DNA of 64,000 bases from Sesamum alatum (Eukaryota; Streptophyta; Magnoliopsida; Lamiales; Pedaliaceae), in NCBI GenBank assembly GCA_034509735.1, contig JACGWO010000010.1:18117193-18181192 (forward strand), in the 5' to 3' direction. The number at the start of each line of letters is the position of its first letter. Position 1 is the stretch's first letter. Under the pieces are notes generated by a model. The model saw only the letters and a program-made list of their open reading frames with translations, made no database searches and was not told the DNA's origin. The position numbers and the translations under genes are program-made. Below, in pieces: positions 34,701 to 43,544 of this stretch.

Positions 34701-35722
34701 TGGTTGGGAATTCGGCCAAGTCTAGCTGAGGATGAACCTAGAGTCACACACAATTCACATGCATCAAAGGTATTTAATTTGGAATTAAATTTAGAGAGGT
34801 TGAATGATTCAAATTGGATTTAATTCGTTCTCTTTTTCTTGGGATGTTGATTCCTTTAATTGGATTAAGAGGAATTAACTAAATAAATAAATTAGATTTA
34901 TTGGAATAAATTATGTGGCCTTAAAATAAATATTATTATTTATTTTATTTGTTTAAAAGCCACATGGATTATTTAAATAGGATTTAAATATTCCATAAAA
35001 TAAATGGATGGTTGAGATTAAAGAGGAGAGATGGATGGCCAAGATTGATTTGACTAATCTAAGCCTAGTTTGACTAAGAATTTGACTAGGTCAAAATCCT
35101 AGTCAAACCAAGCTTCTAAAGTTGGAGTTTGAAGAGGAATAGGATTCCTCCTCTATATATACTCCTAGATTAACACTTTAAAATGATGATGAAGTTCAAG
35201 AAACACACATACACACACCACTCGTCTCTCTCTCCCTCTTGCTCGTCCACCTTCCTTTTCCCAAGAACAAGTCTTTGATTCTTTGTTTCATACATTGAAT
35301 CTAAGGAGGATTGATCACGTTAATTCATAACGTTTGGTCGATCCATCCTCTCTAAAACATACACTTGGTTTTTTCGCTAGCACGAGGATCAAAATACGTG
35401 GACAGATTGCGTGTACGATTTAGAGGGTCTCAAATTCGAGATCTTGGTGCAAAACAGGGAACAACGCGAGTAGCGGTTTGAAGACAAAACGACAACCGGG
35501 TGGGTCATTTCATTTTGGTGTTTTTTCGAATTCAATACCCTATGGCCTCCATGGTTTGCATGCTTTAATTTAGTCATGAGATACACCGAATGCTCGGGAG
35601 GTTCAAGGGAACACCCCTTGAACGTGTAATTTATATTATGTATGAGCATGCTTTAAATTTTTATTATTTATTTGATATCGCGCTCCTCCCTGGACGATCC
35701 ACGCGCCTACCATAGGCTTTCA
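31745..35722 (+). mobile_element. LTR-E: solo copia LTR (family 2), interrupted by LTR-D
   Basis: Starts TGTTAGAATAGG and ends GGCTTTCA, flanked by TGAAT (31740-31744 and 35723-35727). It consists of 31745-31930 and 33929-35722. TTGAC cores (35049-35107) precede a TATATATA box (35154-35161). The shared module is at about 34620-34760. It lies in gypsy sequence; removing it gives a continuous 'gggggtcTGAATgacgcaac'. Confidence 0.92.
31931..33923 (-). mobile_element. LTR-D: solo copia LTR (family 2) inside LTR-E
   Basis: TGAAAGATTATGTGG to CCTATTCTAACA, 1993 bp, flanked by TGAAA (31926-31930 and 33924-33928). It inserted in the opposite orientation into a member of its own family, so the locus now carries inverted family 2 LTR sequence. 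TTGAC array at 32572-32632; TATA-like motif (minus) at 32518-32526. Confidence 0.93.
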
Positions 35723-36744
35723 TGAATGACGCAACTAAAGATGGCCTGGCCTAAATAGGCCCAAATAGTCCAAAAGAAAGAAAGAGATCACATGAGTCCA
35801 AAGGAATACAATGCTCAAAGTACCCCCCAAGGGGGCCTAATTTGTGCCCTAGGAAGCCCAGTCCAACTAAAGCCCACACGAAGCCCGCCAAGAAGCGCCC
35901 CCAAAAAATGGATCAAAAGAAGCCAAACTGACGCAAATCTAAGAAGGCCCATATCCAGAGGGCCGAACCAATAGCCTTCTCGGGGACACCACACGTGGCG
36001 CCCCCAACCAGAAGTTTCCTATAAACCCAAGAAGTTTGGTCTCCCGCTAGAAGAAAAAGTCTCCTCAACCACCTCACCAAAAATCCAGGGGGGATCCCTT
36101 AACCGGCTCTGAGAATCGTGCGTCTCCAACCACCAAGAGATTACCCTTCACCAAATTTGGTAGGGATCCCCTAACCGCTATGGACCTCAACAAAATCCAT
36201 TTGGGATTTAACATTATCCAACTTGAGGGTGCCTAAAAATAGAGAGGTCCCCCTGTGGGAGAAATCATTCAACATTCGAGGCTGAGACCCTTCAGACCTT
36301 CAACCTTGTATCACATACTACAACTTTCACTTTTCATGTTCTCTAGTTGCAAGAAATATTGTACTTTCATACTTAGACCTTTTCTTTATATCAACCTCTT
36401 ATTTATACATGCAAAACGAGGAACAAAACTCTCATCTTCACTCATTCTCACTCTCTTAATTCTTAGCATTTCACTTTATTATTTTGCACCCTAACTGGAT
36501 CGAGCACCACATTTTTTGTTCACATCACACATATTCAACTGCAAAAGACACTCTCAGAATCACACTATTTCACAGCTTGCTACACATTTTTCTCTTAAGC
36601 TTTATTATTCTAAATTGTTTACTGACTTGAGCGTCAAAGTGATAACATCTTTTTTTGTAGTCCCTTTTTTTAGATTGCGAAGAAATCGGTTCAAAGACTT
36701 CAAGTCTAAGAGATTTCTCAAACTTGCGATCCTTGCACGCATCA
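35723..36744 (+). mobile_element. gyp-F LTR (about 1 kb, start uncertain)
   Basis: Non-copia sequence between LTR-E and a gypsy-like primer site. I place the start at TGAATGACGC or four bases later at TGACGCAAC, and the end at ..GCATCA (36744). The late part contains 'actgacttgagcgtcaaagtg', which resembles the R/U5 border of Tat-type gypsy LTRs, and a T-rich segment. The second LTR of this element is absent from the window. Confidence 0.6.
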
Positions 36745-36746
36745 AG

Positions 36747-36762
36747 TGGTGTTGTTTTTGTG
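36747..36762 (+). other. Decayed gypsy primer binding site
   Basis: TGGTGTTGTTTTTGTG is what TGGCGCCGTCTGTGGG becomes mainly by C-to-T and G-to-A changes. It lies two bases after the LTR end and about a dozen bases before the first ATG of the gag leader. Confidence 0.55.
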
Positions 36763-36773
36763 AACACAGTTAA

Positions 36774-36912
36774 GATGTGAGAAACATAGCGGTCTAGATA
36801 AGAAGAAGGCCATAGACGCCCCGACAAACAATCAGGCTCTTCAGATGGTGGCAGGAGCACCCTTGGCCCATGCTTTATGCGATACTGCAGGCCCATCTGG
36901 CCTTACTAAGCC
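36774..36912 (+). pseudogene. gyp-F gag, N-terminal fragment
   Basis: Starts at an ATG followed at once by a stop-rich frame; the flanks continue in the segment after cop-P (46850 on), with AAGCC duplicated. Little protein homology is visible in this piece, and the assignment rests on position. Confidence 0.45.
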
Positions 36913-38468
36913 TGTAGAATAGGTGACCAGAAAGTCAATGGTTTTGGCTGTTCTGAGAACCATTTGTCAATCTGTGAACAAGTAATATTATGTTAATGAA
37001 TGTAGTAAGGATTCATAGGCATGAGTTTGTTGTACTTACTGCTTGCATCGTTATGATGTCACAACAAACGCCCACAGACTGAAATAACGTTTCGGGAAAT
37101 TGGAACTACGCTTGGAGGTAGGTTCATGAAATCAGTTTCGCCGAATCAGTCTGAAATACTCCAAGTCAAAGGAATCTCGAGACAGGGCATCGAGAATCCA
37201 TTTGAGACTTGCACTAAGCAACTGCTGTCGTGTTTCATCGACGGGTGACGAGGATCGTCTAAGCAGTGTTAGTGGGTCGGCCTGCTGGGGAGCGGCCGAC
37301 TGAGGTGACTCGCGGGAATCGTCATATAGAAGCTACTCGGGCTTGGTCGGTATGACTCGTATTCCCGGTTCCGATAGTACGGGATTAGTCCTCGGACTTG
37401 AGGATCACGGCAGTCCCCTACATACTAAGGCTGTATCTTGGATCTGGTGAAATTTGACCGATTATATCACATGGTCATCATAAGCCTCGTCCAGTGCAGT
37501 CGGAGTATGTAAGAACGGTGAATTCCAAGATAGGATCTGTCCCCTGTCAAAGGATATGACAGCAAGATCTCCTATGCGCTCGGAGATGGTTTAGACTCAC
37601 AAAGTCTATGGCCATAGCACTTGATGTAGTGGGAAAGGATTTCCTACGTCGAGTTAAACCTATCTCGAGCATTATGCATAGTTGCCTAGTCAACGATGGG
37701 AACCGACCCCTAGACTAAAGGCCGGGAGACAGGCGACAGTAGGACCGTACCCGTACGTATCGAGCGTCGGTAGGACCGCACCTGCGTATAACTCGGAGCC
37801 TAAATGTTCACACCATAAATTCACCTAGTCTCTAGTGCCATGGACCGTTGCTAGATGGCCACCCATGGTAACGGACTACTTTAGTTATGAAATAATGAAA
37901 AGTAGGTCCAAGTCTAGCTGAAAGGTGAACCTAAAGAGTCACACCCGCTACACCAAATGAAAGGGAATTAATTTGGAATTAATTCCGGGAGAAGGTTTAA
38001 TTTAATGGAATTAAATTATACTTCTTGGAGATACAAGCCTCGATGTATTATTTGGAATAATCAGGCTTGAGTTCATAAATTAGATTTATGAATTTTACAA
38101 AGCATGTGCTTTCCTTTTAATTAGATTAAAAGGGTGAATTAATTAATTAATGGGCTTGGTATTAAATAGGATTTAATATAAAGTCCATGGACTATTTAAT
38201 TTGGAATTAAATAAAGTCCATTCCATTAATTAATTAATGGGCTTAGTATATTAAATAGGATTTAATATAAAGTCCATGGACTATTTTAATTTGGAATTAA
38301 ATAAAGTCCATTCCATTAATTAATGGGCTTAGTATATTAAATAGGATTTTAATATAAAGTCCATGGGAATATTTAATTTAGAATTAAATAGGCCCATTCC
38401 ATAAAGCCCATCAAAATGGATGGACAAGATTTGATCTAGAGAATGATGAGATGAAGGGCCATGATTAA

Positions 38469-38528
38469 TTTGACTTAATCAAAGCCTAATTTGACTAGGA
38501 TTTGACTAGGTCAAAATCCTAGTCAAAG
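38469..38528 (+). promoter_or_regulatory. TTGAC (W-box-like) array in cop-P 5' LTR
   Basis: Five TTGAC/GTCAA cores on both strands in 60 bp, ending about 47 bases before the TATA box. TTGAC(C/T) is the known core bound by plant WRKY factors. The array recurs in the 3' LTR (46178-46237) and in family 2 LTRs. Confidence 0.55.
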
Positions 38529-38574
38529 TGTGTCTCTTTGGAAGAGTTTGAGAAGGAATAGGAATTCCATCTCC

Positions 38575-38582
38575 TATAAATA
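38575..38582 (+). promoter_or_regulatory. TATA box of cop-P 5' LTR
   Basis: TATAAATA in a CA-rich downstream context ('cacacacacttacacc'), typical of a plant promoter. The 3' LTR copy is at 46284-46291. Transcription would be expected to start near 38605-38615. Confidence 0.7.
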
Positions 38583-39141
38583 CTTAAAAACACACACACT
38601 TACACCTAGTATTCTCTACAACTCTCATCTCTCATCTCTCTCAAATTCGTCCACCCTCTTTCTTCTCTCCAAGAAATATACTTTGTTCTTCTTGATTTTA
38701 TTCAAGTTAAGAACGTAAGAGACGCCGGTTGCGTTAATTGATAGCGTGTACCGATGTCTCTTCTCCCCAATGATTTTCTTGCTAGCACAAGGGTTCGTTG
38801 CTTTCCGGTGCAGCGAGTGAGATGATTTAGAGGGTCTCTTCTTGAGATCTTGGTGCAAAACGGGGAACAATGCATGTAGCCGAACGAAGACAAAACTACA
38901 ACCGGGTAGGTTCTTTAATTATGGTTTTCGTTTCTAATTCTATGGCCTCCATGTTGTGTTTTATTGAACATGAGATACACCGAACGCCCGGGAGAATCAA
39001 GGGCACACCCCTTGATTCGTTTATGTATATTATGCATAGTTTAAATTCCATTTAATTATGCTTTGTAATTTTTATTACGCATTCTTTCGCGCTTCCGCTA
39101 TACGCGTTAATCTCCCGGGCCGATCCACCGATTTCTTTCAG

Positions 39142-39154
39142 TGGTATCAGAGCC
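39142..39154 (+). other. Primer binding site of cop-P (initiator tRNA-Met)
   Basis: TGGTATCAGAGCC, one base after the 5' LTR, complementary to the 3' end of initiator tRNA-Met; further matching bases follow. Confidence 0.94.
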
Positions 39155-39384
39155 CGGTTCGGTGTATAGGCCTAGAATTCTATGTGCTATGTGCGTTTAA
39201 GCATGATAAACGTGTTTTTAATTTACGTTTATAGCATGTTTATCGTAGATATTTATTGGCGTTTAATTTTGCATGGGATTTTGGATCTTGGTTTTCTTGA
39301 ATGTGTTTTATACATGTTCTAGGGTTTTATTTATCTTGTGGTTCAGAAAAATTGCATGAAAAATCGAAAAGAAGTGAAAAACGG

Positions 39385-39590
39385 CGAACCGGCAGCAGCA
39401 GCACGCTGGCCGCGCGCACAGGGGCGCGGCCGGGCGCGCGTGCAGGCAGGGGCCTGCGCGCGCCCGGCCAGCGCGCCCAGCGTGCGCGGACAGCGCGCGC
39501 GCTGTGCCGGCCGCGCGCGCAGGCATGGGCGCCTGCGCGCGTGCGCGCGCGCGCGCGTCTGGTCGGCCGGCCGTGCCGTTTTCCGTTTCC
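39385..39590. other. CG-rich block in cop-P leader
   Basis: About 200 bp of nearly pure G/C with alternating CG runs, for example 39540-39560. Both strands are open in several frames with Arg/Ala-rich translations; these are compositional artefacts. Confidence 0.88.
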
Positions 39591-40366
39591 CTCCCGTTTT
39601 TGGCTCGTTTTTCAAAACTGTTTTTACTGTATTATTTTTATGATATTTTCTGAATTATTCTGAACCCGTTGACTTAGAATATTTATTTTTTGAGATTTGG
39701 AATTTTCTAAAATAAATATTGCTTGGTTGATGAGGAAAGGGTTTCCTAACAAGATTTAATTTTTGCAATGGTTGCACCAATGATCAAAATTCATATGTGA
39801 AATTTCGCAATAATTTCTGCGTTTTATGATGTTGGACATCATGGTTATTTTATGGCTTGAGTATGAGTAGATCTTGACATGTATTAATATTACACGAATG
39901 TTGGATTTTGGAATTCTTGAATAAATGGGCATATTCTTGAATTGTTGATTTTTTGTGTTTCAGAAAATTTGATTTTTCTGTATAATTCTGGGAATTTTTC
40001 TGAATTAATTAACTTGGGGCATTTTAATTTTTGGTTGAGATTTTATATTTCATAGAATTAATATTGCCTTGTTAATTATGGAAAAGGTTTTTCCAACAAA
40101 AAATCGTTGTGCATAGGTTGCACTATTATCCAATGTTTGGTGTGGATATTTTACATGTAGTTTCTGCATTTATTTTTATGGTATGGATTATCATGGATGT
40201 TGGTATAGCATGTTTTACGTGGGATATGTATTTGTGCTATTTGTGTTAATTGATTTGACAAAGGATGATCACAAAGCCCCTAGACCGCATGTATGGTTTA
40301 TTTACATTTATTTGTTGGGTTGTGGCCTGTGAGCCTCTTTATTTTCCTCTCTGTCTCTCTTCTAGT

Positions 40367-40430
40367 GCCTTGGAATAATAAGGCTTTCTCTCTCCCTCCT
40401 AATGTACTCCCCCCAAATGTTTAATTGGGG
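40367..40430 (+). promoter_or_regulatory. Two small leader hairpins, cop-P copy
   Basis: GCCTT/AAGGC arms at 40367-40384 and CCCCAA/TTGGGG arms at 40411-40430, joined by a pyrimidine-rich linker and 'aatgtactcccc'. The same arrangement is in cop-B and the LTR-G leader. Confidence 0.6.
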
Positions 40431-40697
40431 TTTCTTATTTTATGATGTAATGAGAGTAGAATTAGTGGTGAGGTTTTATTTTTTTTGTAAATAAAAGCTG
40501 CAAGAGAAGACAAGCCCAAGGTGTAGGAGGCCCATGGAGGTTGCCATCAGATGGCCCACGGAGGATCCATGGAGAAGAAGCCCGGTGTAGGCCCAAGATG
40601 GAGAGCCCAAGAAGATAAAGAGGACTTACAAGGCCCATTGCATGTAATGGGTTATTAAATCTTGTAATAGTGTAGGGCCTACCTTAGATTGACCATA

Positions 40698-40721
40698 GAT
40701 CCACTGCGGGCTCAGTGGGTC
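40698..40721 (+). promoter_or_regulatory. Conserved 9-bp leader hairpin, cop-P copy
   Basis: Arms GATCCACTG and CAGTGGGTC around loop CGGGCT; nine pairs, one U-G. It is flanked by 'gaccata' and 'gcatagg', also conserved in cop-A and cop-B. Confidence 0.68.
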
Positions 40722-41029
40722 GCATAGGTTTGGGCTTGTGATCATCCTACAGGGGCGTGCTAGGCTTTATTTTGCATGCGATGCGTATTATATGCTTATG
40801 ATTATTCTATATGCTTTATGTATGGTTACATTCACGCTTAGAATATTTCTGCCATAACGCACGCAATGCAATACTTAATATGTGATGAGGTCTCGTTCTA
40901 TCAAAACTCTCACTTGGTTAAACCAAGTTAAATATAGACCCTTAATAAATGGACTAGGACTCTGGGAGTCTGTCCAAGCCTTCCATCCATGGCAAAAGTG
41001 AGGAAGATCTTTTAGGTCGATAGCGTGGT

Positions 41030-41123
41030 CTCACGAGTCGTGGCACGACTATCGTGCTTAAAAGAAGCTGCACTTTGTCATGAACGATGAGTAGACTACT
41101 GTTACCTGTCTCACGAGTCGTGG
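41030..41123 (+). repeat. Palindrome pair in cop-P leader
   Basis: CTCACGAGTCGTGG occurs twice without change, at 41030-41043 and 41110-41123, 80 bases apart, in the last 450 bases before gag. The core CACGAGTCGTG folds on itself. Confidence 0.75.
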
Positions 41124-41481
41124 AGGTAGCAGTGAGTTTATGAATCGGTTGATTGGGTCGGGTCTAACGCCCGAATAACGTGATTCGCTTGGAGTCCTCG
41201 GGATCACGTGAAAGGGTGAGGCAATTATCTTGGGAATCTCGTGGAACGAGAATGGTATGGAATACCTCCCACGGGTTCTTTTCCCATGCGAATCGTAAAA
41301 GCGGGGTATGGGGGAGATCGCTGTGGATCCCGAGCCCACTAGGAAAGGATTTCCCGAAAACAACGTTTGAGAGTGCCGTGTTTTCGTAGAAATAGTGGGA
41401 GAGGTTAAGGACTAAAGACCGAGACTTAACCAAAATATTACTTCATTCTGCTTATTATTTTCTGTTTCATATATGTTGTGA

Positions 41482-42290
41482 ATGTCTAAGAATCCACCAA
41501 ACACATCACTAAGAGGCTCATTAAAAAGGAACCAATTAGACGAATTGACTGCGAAATCTTAAGATGGTCTTAGATTTCCAGAACCTTAACTCACATACCG
41601 GAATGAGGACGTTCCTCAGCCCTTGCCGGAGGGGTCGACAACTAAGGCAACGCTTGGCGTTCAAAAGTTGAAGGATGACCACCGACAAGTAGGATATAAT
41701 GATGTTGGCTCAAACTATGCTTCGTTTGCATCATGTCTATATGGTCTTGGACCAGCATGTGGGGTAAAATGCAACGAAGGCATGTTTGGAGCTAAGATGA
41801 CGGAAGGGATGTCGGTACAAAGAACATGGAGTGATGATGCAATCCCTAGTGGAGAAGCTCAAAAGACCTCCACGTCAGTCTTAGAGACGTACATTGACAT
41901 GATCCTTCAGTCTCTTCCTTCCTCCTACGAACCATTAATTATCAACATGAATGAGCTTAGAAAAGATCTTCATAGGTTGGTAATTATGTCGGTCTAGTAC
42001 GAGGCAACGATTGCAAAATCTGCGCCGTTGGTACTAGTAGGAGAGGCTTCAACCTCCATAGCGAAAGGCAAGGGTGCCAGACGCTAAAAGAGGAAGAAGG
42101 GTAAGGTAACATCAACTATTGCAGCACTTCAAGTGTTGTTCCTTTACAACACAAGGTGGAGGTAAAGGAAAGAGCAAAAGGTTCAAGCAGTCAATAGATT
42201 CTAAGAACGTAAGCATTTACTGTCGTAAAAAGGGCCATTGGAAAGGGGAGTATTCTAAACCCCTCTCCAATGTAGGTAAAATTTGATATT
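41482..42290 (+). pseudogene. cop-P gag remnant
   Basis: The ATG at 41482 starts MSKNPPNTS, like the other gags, but the frame closes after about 25 codons. Fragments of capsid ('ETYIDMILQSLPSSYEP', 41623-41997) and a damaged zinc knuckle ('CRKKGHWKGEY', about 42216-42262; last Cys changed) follow in shifting frames. No capsid could be made. Confidence 0.85.
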
Positions 42291-43500
42291 GAGTATTGAC
42301 ATGATCACTTTTACTCTATTTGGTATTTGATACCATTCCTATCACTAATCTGCGGGTGGTTTGCAGAAAGTGAATAAGGACTTAAAAAGCCAAGAACAGT
42401 TCTAGGATTCAACAATGGCAAGGTCCATTGATGAAAAGGACTAGAGACTTGTTAGGCCCATAATCGTGATCATGTTAGGGTAATATAGGAATTACGTAAC
42501 CTAGCTTGATCAAAAGTATGTCTCTTTGTTGGACAAAGGTTTTATTACATACATATTTGATCAAACAAAATTATTGAATATTGATTCATGTTTGCTAGTG
42601 TTTGTACGTAAATTCCTAAAATACCATCCTATAAAAGGTTTATGGATACTCAAAATTCAAATTATTTAAATGGATTAATCAAGACCAACTTACAGATTTG
42701 GCATCTACAACAGCTAGGACGTTTCTTCTTATTAAAAGATAAGTAAATTGGAAAGTTCGATGAATCTAGAAATAGATGATTCGAATCGACTAAATTTACA
42801 AGTCTTTTATGAAGAAGAAAGTCCGAAAGCTCTTTGTTGGACAAAGTATGCTTGCCAAATAGTCTATTGGAAGGGAGCCAATAAGACAACTGTAGGTTAC
42901 TAATACACAAGACCATAAGAGGGTTCAAAAGTCTAAAGATCCCATAGGAGGTTTGGGAATTAGACTTAAGGAGGTGAACCATAAATGGTTGCAAAATTAA
43001 ACCTGTTTCGATAGGATCGAAAAGGCCGTGTATTTAGTGGGAGCTCTTGAGCATCCAGTTGAGAATGGAATTCTCAATGAAACATTTCCTATAAAAGCCA
43101 AGTATGACGGTCTCTGATAAAGGGAATGATCGAATCTCGTTGGACGAAGATCCATCGAAGTTTCGCCCAATTACCTTAGCCCGTGTAGACGTAGACTCAA
43201 AATTGCCAACGTAAGGAACATGGCACTTTGCTAGGAGTCAAGCACAAGGAGCCATGGTTTGGCAAGCCTGTGTCCCGACAAAGTCCTTGAGCATGTAGAA
43301 GGATCCTACATACGTCAAGGGACTAGTGGGAGACAAATTAGACTCGGTGTCTAATTTGTACAAGTTTACGACAGAATAATACTAACATTGCTTAGAATCG
43401 CATTTCTTAAATTGATCATATTCCAAGTCCCCTTAAGAACGAACCCGAATGTCGTAAGAGGTACGAGTGATCGGGATATGTTCGGTCAAATTTGGATAGT
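42290..43500 (+). pseudogene. cop-P protease/integrase remnant
   Basis: Homology to cop-A protease end, gag-pre-integrase and integrase can be followed in order: LTR-distal 'ctttgttggacaaag' segments, 'tatttagtgggagctcttgag', 'gagaatggaattctc' and 'agcctgtgtcccgacaaag'. Stops are frequent in all frames, and the zinc-binding and catalytic motifs are not recognisable as protein. Confidence 0.65.
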
Positions 43501-43544
43501 AATCCAAATGACCTGCGGAACGTGATGTTGGACATCGTAGTAGG

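Larger units (their letters stand above)
36913..39140 (+). mobile_element. cop-P 5' LTR
   Basis: TGTAGAATAGG (one T fewer than the 3' LTR) to TTTCTTTCA. It includes the shared module (37830-37945), three tandem-like blocks of 'gggcttagtatattaaatagg' (about 38150-38400), a TTGAC array and a TATA box. Confidence 0.94.
39155..41481 (+). other. cop-P long untranslated leader
   Basis: 2.3 kb between primer site and gag start, longer than gag itself. It contains the CG-rich block, two small hairpins, the 9-bp hairpin and the palindrome pair in the same order as cop-A and cop-B. A repeated 'cagaaaa-tttg-ttttctg' style AT-rich segment appears at 39590-39700 and again at 39960-40080, suggesting an old internal duplication. 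Confidence 0.75.

Noticed and set aside
39301..39663. Arg/Ala/Pro-rich frames over the CG-rich leader blocks (also 11074-11314, 19319-19646, 8857-9170)
   Set aside because: CG-rich sequence lacks stops in most frames, so open frames arise on both strands. The last set overlaps the basic region of cop-A gag on the wrong strand or frame.
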